Source: Favolaschia claudopus
Lineage: Eukaryota > Basidiomycota > Agaricomycetes > Agaricales > Mycenaceae
Direction: 5' to 3'
DNA length: 64,000 bases
Assembly (NCBI GenBank): GCA_037176885.1
Contig: JAWWNJ010000083.1
Span: 186,001-250,000 of the forward strand
Of the stretch, positions 37,739 to 49,921 are shown piece after piece. A program made the position numbers and the translations under genes. How positions within the stretch are numbered: the first letter of the stretch is position 1; every line of letters begins with the position of its first letter. Below the pieces are notes generated by a model. That model did not search any database. It was not told the DNA's origin and saw only the letters and a program-made list of their open reading frames with translations.

Positions 37739-38249
37739 TGTGAGCCCGGTCAGGGCCAGTCAAACTTGACGGAGAGATCTGCTTAGTGCAGGGTCGAATC
37801 GGCGCTTTGGCCGACTCAGACTGTGCTGTCGTCCCGGCTTCCAGATTAGATGCTGACATACTTGATCATCGAATTGCGGCGTGTAGTGAGTTACCTGAAA
37901 AGGATACAGGAGTTGGCGTCGGATTCTGATACCACATGTAAATTTGTAAACCTTGGAGTGCAGGAATAGCTAGCCCGACCGAGTGCTGGTGAAAGCTTGG
38001 AAGACGTAACAGTAATGTATTGTCGGTATATGCTACAGGTGGATTTGCTAGTGGTGTGTAGTTGTCTACGTAGTGATTCTGATGGTACGATTAGGTCAAA
38101 TGCAAGCAAGAAAGATGGAGCAGATGGAGGAGATGACAGAAAAGATAAATGAGATGGAGATGATACTATACAGTGTTGGGATGCCCTCCAGCCGAATTCG
38201 TGTCCCAAAATGGAGATGTGCCGATAAATTCAATACAATGCCGCTTATT
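37739..38249. other. Spacer downstream of the checkpoint kinase gene
   Basis: No gene is seen. A purine-rich GATGGAG/GAGATG tract lies at 38112-38165, just beyond the stop codon of the minus-strand kinase gene. This segment probably includes its 3' UTR. Confidence 0.45.
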
Positions 38250-40849
38250 TCATCGCTTGGCCTGTCGCGCCGGGCGAGTGGACCTTCGCAAAGCTGGCAC
38301 TGGCTCTGGCGCCTGTTCCACTTCCGGCTCTTCCTGCTGCTTCTTCGTCGTCCTGCCCTTCCGGGGACGTGGAGTTGCGGGGGCATCAGCTTTGGCTTTG
38401 CCTTTCGCGCCAGCGCCATTCGTCGCTCTCTTCGTAGTCCTCCCACCGCCCTTGTTCGTCTTCTTCTTCGGCGGTGGTAGAGAGCTCAAGCTCGCCAAAC
38501 TCGTCAGCGGGCTGCTTCCGTCTATCATTTCCTGCCGTGTCCGCTTCTGGCCATGTCCACCACCTTGGGGTGCGTCCTCGTCCACAATCAGAGTCGGCTG
38601 GCGAGCAGGCGTCCTTGTTGTGGCGGGTCCGTAGATCCTTTCGTCAGTGCTATTACGCATGAATTGGTTTGAGGGCACATTGAGAGCGGCGCCGGCTTTG
38701 CCTCGAAGTAGGCGTTGAGGAGAATCCGGTGGAGTGCTTTCCGTCGGGACTTGGCGCAAGCCCGGTGGCCGCGATGCTACCCTTGAGAGAGGAATGTGTT
38801 CAGCCGGGGGCACGAGCGGGGGCGTGTGCGTGTGTGGGTCCGGGCCAGTTTGCGGTATACCATAGTCGTCGCCGTATGGATCTGCCGTTGGTGCCCGGGG
38901 TATAGAGCGATGAGCGCTCGAGGAGCCGCTTGCGCTATTCGGAGAAGGGGCTCGCGTGGATGTTTCACCCGCTTCGTAGTCGTCCGGGTTCTGCATCTCG
39001 TACGTAGGCCTGTGCCCTACGAGCCAAGGATGCAGATGGGCAGCGGAAATCGCCATGCGATGGTCTTGGTTAAAAATCAATAGCTGGTGTACGAAATCCT
39101 TGCCTAGAAGGACGAATTAATCGGGCTACACAAGGATGAAAACAGTTTACCATTTTCAGAAATATCTGTTCGGAGGTCCAAGTGTATCCACTCAACGAGT
39201 TCATCTGCGACGACCTGCTTGAGATTTTGAGTCGGGAGACGAGGAAATGGGGTTTGCATGGTAAACCTGGAAACACATAAGGACCGATGCAGAAAAGCTG
39301 GAAGGACGGAAAGGCGCACATGGCAAACACGATGGCCCCGATGCTCCAACTATCGACCCGATTGGAGTAGGGTTTATCGGTGCTCATGCGATTGAGAACT
39401 TCAGGAGCCATATACGAGCGAGTACCGACAATGGTCTAGAGCGGGAATCAGCGCACATCTCATTCGTAGCGCCTAATAGGCGCGTACCCGGAGCGCAGTC
39501 TGCTCGTGCCTGTGAGCACCCGATTAGCGAAACACAAGGCAAGTCTTTGACGAGAAAAGAACCTACAACAACTTGGCCAAACCGAAGTCTGCGATCTTGA
39601 CGATTGGGGGAGTGTCCCGAGTGAGCAGAATATTCTGGGCAGCTGTCAGTTATCGATTGAGAACATTCAAAGGCGTATACCTCAGGTTTGAGATCCCGGT
39701 GGGTGATATGGCAGGAGTGTATGTATGAAACGGCCTGGCAGACCTGGTAGGTCAAGTGGCAAGACATCCATTCACCTGGATGACGATCAATGCCTTGGCA
39801 CAATAGGGGAAGGAGGAGAAAGCGTACCGATACCCGCCCCGCCGGTCTGCGACATATACTTTGCTAAATCGCCTCCGTCCACGTACTCCAGTACGATATC
39901 TATATTAAGCGTTAAGCTGGACACGTTAGAAGTCAAGGACGAGCGTGAGCACACCGAGGCTTCTGTTTGGATTCTCAAAATATTCCAGGAACGAGCATAC
40001 ATTGGGATGGTGTAGCGTCTTCATGATGGAAATTTCGCGAATGGCATCTGCCTCCGCTGCTGGAGTCAAGTTGAATCGCATCGTCTTTTTGTTTCGTCAG
40101 AATTGGCAGAAGGAGCCCGAAGAGAAATTCGTGCCTACCTGAGTGATGTACTTCACAGCAACCCATCGACTGGTCCCGATCTGCAAGGCCTTGAAGACTC
40201 GAGAGTAGGTCCCATTTCCGAGTTCGTTCGACAGGTCGTACTTTCGAAACACTTGTCGTTTTTCAGACACGAGATCGCGAAAGGTGTAGCCTGCAGCTGT
40301 TATGAGCAACGAATTTTGGGACGGATGATAGAACTCACGATATTCAGGCTTTCGTGAGTTGCTAGACGTTCGTATTGGCCCAAAGCATATGTCGCTCCCA
40401 TCGGATAGAATCCGCGATTTGCCTTTGCCGATGAGCTCCTTATTTATCTGCAGAGGAATGAAGATGGTATTCGTGGCTAACTGGTTACGCTCACAAATGT
40501 GCCATTGAAGGAGCTATCGGTAATGGTGAAGCAAGTTTGACCGTCCTCCTGCTCGTTCCACTCAATTTTTGCGTGATGCACACCTGGAGATGACGATGAG
40601 AGGCAAACCGATCACCACACGAAGAAACCTACTGATGGCTGTCCACGGTAAAACCATGGTATGCTCAGCGTCACGACCGATAGTGACTGTAGGTTTAGAC
40701 TTGGGAAAGCGAACGCGTTCCAGTCCCGCAGAGCAAGGAAGGAGTACACCCCAATACTCCGCATTCGACTCTTCTTCAGCTCGAGGCTGACTTTGGCTGA
40801 CAGGTTGGGTCGTCTGAGTATTCTGGCTGTGGTCGATCGAGGTGTCCAT
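38250..40849 (-). CDS. FHA-domain checkpoint kinase of the Cds1/Rad53/Chk2 family
   Basis: Nuclear Ser/Thr kinase of the DNA-damage and replication checkpoint. The start M-D-T-S-I-D-H is at 40849. The N-terminus has S/T-Q sites (phospho-targets of ATM/ATR-type kinases). The FHA domain spans exons 40849-40633, 40583-40495 and 40447-40339: T-I-G-R, I-S-S-V-H-H-A-K-I and F-N-G-T-F-I-N carry the phosphothreonine-binding residues. The kinase domain begins in exon 40290-40139: G-N-G-T-Y-S-R-V-F loop, V-A-V-K lysine, L-H-H-P-N, V-L-E-Y-V-D-G-G-D-L hinge, H-R-D-L-K-P-E|N catalytic loop, D-F-G-L-A-K, and G-T-R-S-Y-M-A-P-E activation segment. All catalytic residues are present. The last exon (about 39080-38250) adds roughly 270 residues, Pro/Ser-rich with K-K-K-T-N-K and R-T-T-K-R-A basic clusters suitable for nuclear import. 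Introns are 50-60 bases. Confidence 0.93.
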
Positions 40850-41899
40850 GGTGCATGAGAGGCAACGCAGAGACGCTGCAGTGGCAAGCTGTACCGGTGG
40901 CACAAACGGAAGCAACTGAGGTCCTTGTTTTGAGCCACGGAGTCAAATGGAGGCTGTTGGTTTGTGATTAACTCCGTTTGGAAGTTCGCGCACACGTGAT
41001 GGCGTCGGATTATCCTCACGCTAATTAACGATCCGTTTGCGGCCAGCATCTTGAGCAACTGCTGAGCGCTGAGCGTCGAGCACGATACGTAGTCGAAATC
41101 GATTTTGGACGGAATCTGAGGCTCTGCATCGAAGCTGTCGCCAGCAAGCCATTATGTAATCATGTTGGGCGAGTAGCTTAAAACAGCTTCGGTGAATCGA
41201 AGCCTGGATGCACATAGGTCTTTGAAGCCGTTTGAGAGTCTTGACAATCTTTACGCTTCCGAATAACGAAAACAGTGTCCTTGATTGATACTCCGGTCAA
41301 TGAAGAACAAACGAGAATACACTGCTGATCAAGGCGAGCACAAACCGACTGATGAGTGAGGAAATAACGCAGAGAATCATTACCGCTGACTTGACATTCA
41401 GCACTCGAGGAAGACGGCGCTACTTGGAAATGATGGCTTTGCCGCGAGTCTTCAGATTCGACTTGCGAGTTTGAAGCGTTCAATTTATGATCTTGACTGC
41501 AATGCTCTTCGGGACAGTCGACAGTCCTCTACTCGGTCGTGAACGGCGTGGAACTTGCGTTGCAGTTGGAGGTCGTTCACAGGGGTGATTGTAATGATAT
41601 TGGTGCGATATTGTATCAAAAGGTTGACACGCGGACGCTCAAAATCGAGGAATCGCCGAGGAGGCTAAGAGCGATTAATTTGCTGGAAGATCGTGAGATT
41701 CGCCAGCAGCCTCTCAACGAAGATGCTGGTGGTCAGGAGGAAGGCACGATGGTGGCAGTGACAGTGTGAAGCACGGACAAACAACCCATTTCATCTCAAA
41801 TAGGAAATTTTTCAAACGCCAACCTGCACGGAATTTACAGTGAGACCAAAACCAGAGTTTCTAGGATGAGATCTAGTACATGCATACAGTACTCGAGTT
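40850..41899. other. Region upstream of the kinase with unassigned coding-like segments
   Basis: Both strands are open in places. On the plus strand 41491-41769 reads V-V-N-G-V-E-L-A-L-Q-L-E-V-V-H-R-G and ends in a stop, resembling a terminal exon. On the minus strand 41483-41178 has a Ser/Gln-rich frame. No upstream exons, start or domain could be tied to either, so neither is called. The first few hundred bases should hold the kinase promoter. Confidence 0.35.
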
Positions 41900-43440
41900 G
41901 GCCTGCATTCTTCATCACCCTACCCCTCACCAGCAATGCGAGCGCAGGCTTCTCGAAGTCCGGCAATCCACTAACATCTCACCGTTCGCTGGATGTCCTC
42001 TGTGTTCACCGACATCCGCCCCAATGATTCCACGCCTTTATCCTTGTGTCATTTACCCCAGGAAAACCTCGAAGGAGAAATTGATACTCGCTCTGGAGGT
42101 GTGTGGAGCGCATTCGAACGAATACATGTCTGCCAGCTCGCCGGTGGCGAGGATAACTCGGACGTCTTGCTACGGTGTCATTCTTGGCTGAATCTTGCGA
42201 AAGCGTCTTGAGCGTAAGGTGTAGCGCCGATGATGCCTGGCAAATTTCTGGTCGAAGATTCTGCCGCCACAGGGACGAGACCACCAACCCCAAGTCGGCG
42301 TCGGCGCGTCGTCAACAGAGGGTGGTAGCCCTCATCCGAAGGTAGGGCAAGGTTCCCCATGACGCCCACAATCGACACATCCAGCTTCAGCGGCCTTGAA
42401 TCCGCAAGCTTCACCTGGGCCGTGAGCTTGCGCGGGATCATGAAAGAAAAATAGGCCCGCCCGGTTCTCCCGAGAATACGAGGGGAGCGTGAGACTGCGA
42501 AGAAGAGGAAGCGGTTCGTGTACGAATACCACCGTTATCGAGGTGGACGAGCTTGCCAGGCGGTATGTGTCAGTACGCGACGCGGGAACGCCGACGAGGG
42601 GTGGGATGTCCATGATGACGGCCCAGGTGTGATGTCCAGATCGACCGGGGGACCGAAGATGAAGAGGGCGATGGAGGGAATGCAGAGGTCTGAGGAGGGC
42701 GGTGGATTGGTTCACGAAGACTTAGCGTGTCGTCCGAAAGAAGATAGTATATCGGGCACTCTGGTGAAGGCAATAGATCCTGGTCGATACTTTGAAGTGA
42801 GCTGCGATTTCAAGTGGGCGATACAGTATACTGGCGTTCGTGTCGAGATGAGAGACGAAGTCTCCTCCGAGTCTGAGGCGGATTGTATGTACTTGGTATA
42901 GTCACTTGATTTCATGTCAGCACAGACGAAGCGACTCCGCACACAAACTAAACAGCGCACCCAGCAGCTTCGTTTACTTCACCGTCAAAATGCATTGTAC
43001 GCTCCTCTGTCTATTCCAGTCGAGAGACCAAGCCCGCAAATTTGTCGCTTCAAGTTCTCCGCGTCCTGTATTCAAATCCTATCCCAGCTAGCAACATCGT
43101 CTGATCTTCCTTCTTGAGCATCTTGGAATTCTCGACTAAGGCTCTCCACCCCGTAAGCTTGCGTCCACAGTATGTGCTGTACTTCGGACCTCCCGGTCTC
43201 CGTTCAAGTTCCTGGCCAGAATCGAGCCATAAGGTCTCCCACTTTCATCTAGCGTAGTACGAGGAAGAAGATGCCAATAGTGAAGTGGGTGAGATCTCCA
43301 GAGTCCAGGAAGGTCGCCGTTAATCGAAAGGTAGAGGCTCGCGACGGTAAAATCGTTGAATGTTTTCAGTTCACGATGGATTTCGTGTTCCCCTCCATGG
43401 CAGCCGTTGGATGGATGTAGACAATATACGACAATGAGAA
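41900..43440 (-). pseudogene. Decayed copy of the PNPOx-FNR oxidoreductase gene
   Basis: Segments match the gene at 61893-64000 in the same order and strand. 43140-43440 matches the PNPOx-like start (63780-64000: the CATCTAGCGT, AAGCTTGCGTC and GATCGCCGT words recur). 42590-42620 gives M-D-I-P-P-L-V-G-V-P-A against M-D-M-S-P-L-V-G-V-P-A. 42350-42430 gives D-S-R-P-L-K-L-D-V-S-I-V-G-V-M-G against the functional D-S-R-P-L-E-L-R-V-G-I-V-G-V-T-G. 41920-41975 matches the last exon. The middle of the PNPOx region is missing, frames shift several times, and the G-G-I-G-I-T-P nucleotide-binding loop has become G-I-I-G-A-T-P. No working enzyme is possible. Confidence 0.8.
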
Positions 43441-43816
43441 GGCGCCGAACCAGCGATCCAATAGGAAGCCCGAGAGCCCACGCCTGGCGTCGTCAGAGTT
43501 GGTGGGAGCAAGGTGTGTGACTTTGTGAGTGGCGGAGATCAACGGCCCGGGCGGCCAGCGCTGAGCGCTGACCTCCCTTTCTCAACCACAACGTTGACAC
43601 TCGAGATCCAAAATCGATACGAACTCCTGCGCAAAAGCCCACTGCACACGGACGGATATGCACAGTCGAGCTCATCCGCCTCGGTTTCAAAATATGCAGA
43701 TCTAGTGCCAGCTCTCTGGCTCTCTCTGCTCAACGGGATACACAAAATGAAAATTTTCCGTTCAAGTTTCCATCGAGTGTCAATACAAGAGAATTTCATC
43801 TAGAAATAAAGAAGAT

Positions 43817-46800
43817 TCACGCAGTTCGGATATACACAATAGCGGACAAAACTGCTAGCAAAATCCACCATATCAAGTCCATCGGCCGGCTTTGCATGCT
43901 CATGCTCAGTCTGAGTTCCAGCGACTTGTTCAAAACATCTTTCACAGTTGTCGGCACCTTCGAAATGGCCGCGGTGCGGGATGGGTCCTGCTGTCTCTTC
44001 ATGAGCGCTGTAATCAAGTCATTCGTGCCTATGAAACCCACCTTTGGGAAGTCGTACGGGGGTTCCTTGACTGATACGACGAGGCCAGCGGGCATGGAAT
44101 CCGCCACGACCCCCGGCGTATCTGGACTTGCTGAAGCGGGAGATGAGAATGGCTGTCCCTCTACCTCCTCGATCACCGTAGGCTCTGGTTCCGCGACTTC
44201 AACGATTTTCGAAGTGTCCATTGCATCATGATACTCGTCATCATCCTCGACGTCTGTCTCGTCCCCGTCACTCGCTGGATTTTCAAGGGCATCACGATAT
44301 TCCATGAGCTCCCACCAATCCAACTCCTCCTCGTCACCGGAATCCGCAACTTTCTCAAATAACCACTCCGGCCCCGGAGGTAAAGACGCAAATTTCATCC
44401 GAGCTTCAACTGCCTCATCGGTCGCCGCTCGTGCGCCATCCTCATCTCCTGTTTCCACGAGGAAGGTGACGAGTTGATCCAATGCGTCGGCGACGGTGGG
44501 CAGGAAATACGTCTCCGAGTCAGCGACCTTTCGCAGAATTTGGACGGCCTCCCTGCTGGCGGCCATGGCCTCCAGTTGACATCCGAGGCCCGACAGGATT
44601 GAGGCGATGTGTTGAAGACTGCTGGCGAGAGTGGGGAGGTGTCTAGGGGCCAGTGACACCAATTCGCGGTATAATTCAATCGCCTTCTCGCAATTTGAAA
44701 GTGCTCTCTCCTTGTCACCCAAGGTTGCAAGGCGTCGGGACAACGCAAAGAAGGTGTTTCCTCCTAGCTCCTGCCATCTGATTGTAAAGACATAATCTTT
44801 CCACATCGCGTTCGCATTTGGGGTATATAGCGACACCGCTTTCTGGGCAACGTCGAGAGCTTCGTCGTTCTTTCCGATTGAGGCCAGACAGTCCGAGAGG
44901 GTGATGAATGAGTGAACTTGCACGCATAAAATCTCTTCATCCCAGCCCTCGATGTTGACCTCCTGGCACGCGGCGACAGCTCGTTCGGCATCCAATAGCG
45001 CTGTTTGCGGTATTCCCATGCAGCTGCTTACCGCCGCCTGTTCAGTAAAAAGAATGTAACGGTGTAGACTGAAGCTCGAGCCATCTGTCTTGAATACTTG
45101 TAGATCGGCTGCGACGCCTTTGCGAATGAAATGCAAAGCTTCACTGTGTCGTCCGAGGCGTCCAAGAATGCGCGCCTTCACTGAATAGTATTCTATAATG
45201 TATTCTGAAAGGTTAGCGCCACCATCGCCGGCTGAAAGCCTTGCCTCTATGAGCTGTACAAGTTGAATTGCGTCAGAAAATCGGCCTGCGTCGCAAAAAA
45301 TGAAGTTCTGAAATATCAAAAACGACTGTGACCTCTTCGCGGGACCATCGTCAATGTGAAACGGGCAAGCGAGATATTCGGCGACGTGCTTGCAGAGCTG
45401 GATCCCTTCGTCATGTGCTCCAATCTTCAGAGCGTGTCGACAGATATCTTGAAGAGGGTCGCTGAATTCACTCGCCCACTCCGAACCCATGATGACCAAA
45501 TTTAGAGAAAATCTTTGGATGGTCTCTCCTAATTCCTCCAGCAAAGCGGAGAGGGCGGCTCTGGTCAGAAACGGGAGGATCTCGTAGGCGATGAGAAGTA
45601 CCCAAGTTAAGTCGGTCATGTTGAGAGCCGAGCTTCGCTCCAGATCTCGAAGGACAACGATGGCCGTTGGGAAGTGAGCAACGAAAATGTTTTTCATCAA
45701 GGGAATTGTGTAGTGTTCTGCTGCCACAGTACAGAATAGCCATACTGCATCCTGCACTATAGCACCCAAATCATCGAGAAGTGGTTTGGCGATATCTAGT
45801 TCAGGTGCGGAGGAATCTGATCCTGGTTCCAGAAAGCGACGAATATTGGAGAGAGTAAGTACAGGTTGCTGCAAAAAGTAGGCGAATGCGTGTAGGAGTC
45901 GGAGAAATTGACGTGAAAAGCTTTTCCGATAGATGCAGGTGAGATTCCGGAAAAGCATCATGCATTCGGTCAGCATGGGAAGTGAGAGGTGGCCGCCTTC
46001 TGCTAGCTTGCATATAACATCAATGAACGTGTCGATGGTCAGACCAGAAGGATGGTCGATGGGGACGGGCAATCTGTGTGCCGCCTGGAAACCTTCCATG
46101 AATGCCGCATATGACTCCAAGTGTCGATCCAGGGAAGAAAGCACTCGAGCGAGGACAAAAAATGCGTCACGAGATTTCGCCGCCTCGAACACCTCTGTGA
46201 CGGCCAAGCATGGTGCATTCGAGATGCATTCCATTAACTCCGTCATTATGGCCCGAGCGACGGACACTGCATCTTCAGCATTGGAAAGTGCATCCGCCTT
46301 TTGATCGCTACTGAGAAGATTCTCGGCGTGGAGTGACATCGATGCTAATATGCCAATCCGATGGTCACAGGGCAGGAGTTTAGAGCTCTGGATCCAGAGG
46401 TCAAGAGATTGCTGACTCAATTCCACAGCTAGGGTCGACTCAAATCGGCGATTGTGAGCTCGAGAGATGTCATCTAGTGCGTTTGCGATGTCTGGTAAGG
46501 CTCTTGTGCCATAGTCTGTTTTGCTCGCATGGCGAAGGCATGCGATATTAAGGTGACCCCAGGCAATGGCTTCGGAAAACATTCCAATACAGTCGAGTTG
46601 TATTAACAAGGTTTGCCAAGCTCCCTGCAACGACTGCAATGGAACAACCACACAGGGCATGCCATTGATTTCGACAACTAGTTGCAAGAGCTGAATGAGC
46701 GCATGTGAAGGTGTAAGAATGGTGTGGTCGATGAAAGCAAAACGCGACGAGCCATCGTCTGAGAGATCCAGTTGAAAAGATAAACCGCCACCAGCCAGCA

Positions 46801-47686
46801 GCTGTTCAAGCGAGTTGATGACAGATCGCAACTGCGCAGACATATATTGCGACTCCAGGCTTTGAAAGGGTGGATCCTGCTGGACGATGGGCTTGGTTCA
46901 TGGAGAGTGTACCGAGCACATTACCGATGATATAACCTCGATAGTTTCGCCCAACTTATGACGCCCGAAAGCGGTGTTGAGCAATACTTGGGTCATCATT
47001 CCTTCCAGCCGACGAGCTTTGACCTGGCTCTCCATGCCATCGACGACCAATCTTTGTTCGATGCGCCAAGTTGAATGCGCAATCTGACCCGCAACGTGCT
47101 CGGTTCGAGCAGCTGAGAAGGCCTTCATGGGAGCAGAGTAAGTGGGATGTATCACTGAATATGACGAATAGACGACTCGCCGTGAATTCAGAAAAACATT
47201 TGTTCACGCGTTCCCTGAGACTCGCGATTTTTTTCTCTACTTCATCACGCTTTCTCCAAGCCTTTAATTGAGACTTGAGGCCTCTAAGGCCAGGGAGCTG
47301 CACCGGAGAGATTTTGACACATTTGGAATGTACATGTAGCATCTCGCTGAGCTCGTGTGAGAAAACATGAAGCAGGTTTCAGAGGGACCTTACGCCCGTA
47401 GATCCTCCAGTGCAGCCAACAGCTCCGGTCCACGAAAAACATCTTCTTTGCCGCGGGTGAGACTTGCAAGAGCATATAGCGTGCGCACGATATCCTGTGA
47501 AAACTCTCGAATTTGTCGTCGATTTTCGCCAACCTGAAACCTGGTCAGCGTATGACGCTCATAGCGCTAGACGTCCCACATGCACACCTTCTCGATAGAC
47601 CTGCGAATGCCTTCGCCGAGTTCTATGAGGTCCTTGATGAAGGTGGCGAGTGTGATGACAGCCGTGGTGACAGACAGGGGATCCAT
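43817..47686 (-). CDS. TPR2: intact tail-anchored TPR protein with N-terminal helical-bundle domain, 1221 aa
   Basis: Exons: 47686-47588, 47533-47394, 47346-47181, 47122-46925, 46879-43817. All phases agree, and the start M-D-P-L-S-V-T-T-A-V-I-T-L is shared with TPR3 and TPR4. Residues 1-200 form a predicted helical-bundle domain (T-F-I-K-D-L-I-E-L-G-E-G-I-R, V-G-E-N-R-R-Q-I-R-E) like the N-terminal domains of fungal NLR/STAND and MLKL/HeLo-like proteins. No NACHT or NB-ARC NTPase follows. Instead about 800 residues of helical TPR-type repeats lead to an acidic linker with D-E-E-E-L-D-W-W-E-L at about 1051-1059. A single transmembrane helix, I-W-W-I-L-L-A-V-L-S-A-I-V (about 1203-1217), is followed by only five residues, so the bulk should face the cytosol. 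Intron 3 starts with GC (GCGAGT). Adaptor or sensor role is inferred. Confidence 0.88.
44306..44317 (-). other. Conserved W-W-E-L Atg8-interacting-like motif in TPR2
   Basis: The codons give D-E-E-E-L-D-W-W-E-L: acidic residues, then W-x-x-L, the AIM/LIR consensus. The same motif is at 1525-1536 (TPR1), 50465-50476 (TPR3) and 55700-55711 (TPR4). Sequence match only; binding is not shown. Confidence 0.55.
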
Positions 47687-47900
47687 TGGCGGAGGGATCC
47701 AAAAGGCGGGAGACGGTGGGAGGGGGAGAGGGAGTTGAATACGAATCGACCATGAGGTTCAGTTATGAGGGCATGCCATGAATAGCTTCCAGGATAAGGA
47801 TAAAAAGCTGTTGCGCTGGAACACTGTTCAGCTCAAGGCAGGCACTGTACATCGGTAGCGGCAAACAGGCCGAAGCAGTCACCGACTTCACCGGGCTTGA
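47687..47900 (-). promoter_or_regulatory. TPR2 promoter region, shared with TPR3
   Basis: Both TPR2 and TPR3 have CCAGGATAAGGATAAA and, further upstream, GGCAAACAG at similar distances from their starts (here about 47791-47870; at TPR3 about 53980-54065). On the coding strand the first gives TTTATCCTTATCC, an A/T-rich stretch about 105-120 bases before the ATG that could serve as a TATA-like element. Shared ancestry alone could explain the match. Confidence 0.45.
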
Positions 47901-47969
47901 AATAAATCAAAAATTCGTACCTGATAAGATTTCCCATAACTTGGCTTGTTTTGTCTTTCGTCTGGACCG

Positions 47970-49480
47970 TGGACGATTCTGAGAGCTTCTGACGCGCTTC
48001 AGTCTCGTCATCCTTTTCTCGATGCGCATACCTGGTCTTACCACACAACTTCACGTGAAATGGCCTCCTTGAACACTACTCTCTCCTACAATCCACCCAC
48101 CTTTCCTACTAAGTACTTGGTGCTCTCCAACCTCCCGCTTCCGCGCACTCACGACCCTAGCGGACCCGTACTACCTCTCCCTAGTCGTCTCTCCTGGCTC
48201 TTTATCCTGACGTGCGACTCCATCTCCATCCTCATCCGCCTCCCTCTCTTCGTCTTCCCTCGATCCTCTACCTCCCTGTGTACTTCATGAGCCGATTAGG
48301 TGCGCGTCCGGTCGAGGACGAAGAGGAAACGCAATCAGTGCACCAAACAAACGTCTTCTTGAACTGTTTTCGGCCTTGCTCATCCACCCTCCCGCGTTTC
48401 TCTTCTGTGGGCTCGGTTGTACACGCGCGGCGGAGTCGTGACGCCTTGGTTTTTTGCGCATGATCACGATTCGATGATCAACGGTTGCGTCCGTATTCTA
48501 TTGCGTTTCGTAGAATTCACTCACTCACTTTTTCCCGTGTTTTTCAAACTTTTCTCAGCAGTATGTGACTTTGCTCAGTTTCTAGCACTAATTCATTCAT
48601 CAATCTTTCAGCGCAAAGAGCTTTCTCGCACCCTGGCGTCTAGGTTCTGAAGAAATGGGAGTTTCCCATCTCAGCTCGCCCGCATACACCACCCTAGTGT
48701 AAGGAATACACAACCACGCCCGCCTCTTTCACGACAACGCACATTGTTTCTCATTTCGCGTTCCCTCATCCTTTTACTTCTTCATTTTTGTAGGTGTCAA
48801 TTGAATCGGAGCGTCTCTTCCTCCCATCCCTTTAACTCATTTCTCTTCCCAAGACCCCGTCTTCAGCAAAGGATGGAAGCTGTGGATTTCATACGGGTGC
48901 GTCCTCGATCAATTCACTACACACTACAAGTACGCCACCTTGGTATTTTGATATTTCTAACTTCATCTTCATCGTCTACGCCCTCAGCACCAGCACGACC
49001 TGCAAACTCGAAGCTTCCGCCGCCCCGGCCGTCCTGCCCCACCTCATATCCTCCAAACCCAAGTGCAAACCCGCTCGAAGCGCCGTCCTCAGTCCCGGCG
49101 GATCATGCGCCACGTCCTGTGTGCGCGGGTGGGAAGCGGTGAAAGCTTTGGCGCAGTTTTTCGAGCAGCTGCGGGCGCAGAGTGCACAGAGTCGGGCGAA
49201 GCGAGACGGGGTGCGTGTGAAGGCGAGTTTGCATTTGGCGAGGATGTATGGCGGGGTCGAGGTGATTCCGCGCAAGGTGGAGGGCGAGGGCGAGGGTGGG
49301 GTTGTCGTTGTTGGTGGTGGGCCGGAGCGGGAGGAGGAGGGGTGGAGGGAGGCGGGTGAGGTTATTGGGCTTTTTACGAAGCGGGGGGCGAAGATTCCGC
49401 TGTGCAGGTTGACGGGGAGTAGACTGCGTTGTCGAGTGGTGCGGTTAGTCCGGGATAGAGTGTCGTTTTTGATTTCACCT
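47970..49480 (+). pseudogene. Truncated, decayed copy of the acyltransferase gene (exons 7-9)
   Basis: It matches the acyltransferase at 2525-4900 from intron 6 onward, and the catalytic exons are absent. 47985-48020 repeats the exon-7 start (GCTTCAGTCTCGTC). 48110-48160 encodes L-S-N-L-P-L-P-R-T as in the intact gene. 48270-48340 gives L-P-V-Y-F-M-S-R-L-G-A-R and V-E-D-E-E-E-T-Q. 49085-49290 gives R-R-I-M-R-H-V-L, E-F-F-like, H-L-A-R-M-Y-G-G-V-E-V. Frames change several times and exon 7 has lost bases around 48256 and 48350. Without HX4D and F-P-E-G it cannot encode an acyltransferase. It sits between TPR2 and TPR3 in the same tail-to-tail arrangement with TPR3 that the intact gene has with TPR1. 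Confidence 0.87.
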
Positions 49481-49921
49481 ACTAAGTAGGTCTCTTTTTC
49501 GGTAATAATGGATGTAAGGTAGAATTAAGTCTGTAATGGAAGTACATACGTTGTAGTCTTCGACAATACTGCCCTTTGAAGAGAGCCAGTGTAAAACTAG
49601 GTCCATGCCGCTGATCTGATCTGCACCGTGACCGCAACAGGTTGCCTCCTTCCTACATCCACGTCCCTTTCATGTTGCATTGGATCTTTTTTGTCTACAA
49701 CGGAGTCGAGGGCGACTCGACGAAACGCGCACACTGGCACAGCTCTCCACGCCTACCAGTCGGTCTACGGGCAAGCCATAGAGAAAACTGGCTTTCTGGA
49801 ATCGCACATCCGAGTCGTTACTAAGGGAGAAACAATGCTTCAACGGACTTACACTCAACGTCCAAGTTTCATTGACAACCTCTGTCATAACGAGCTTCAA
49901 CTTGAGTATCTATCAACCCAA

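Noticed and set aside
41178..41483. Ser/Gln-rich minus-strand frame upstream of the kinase
   Set aside because: The opposite strand is also open in the neighbouring stretch and no domain or exon chain supports either, so it was left uncalled.
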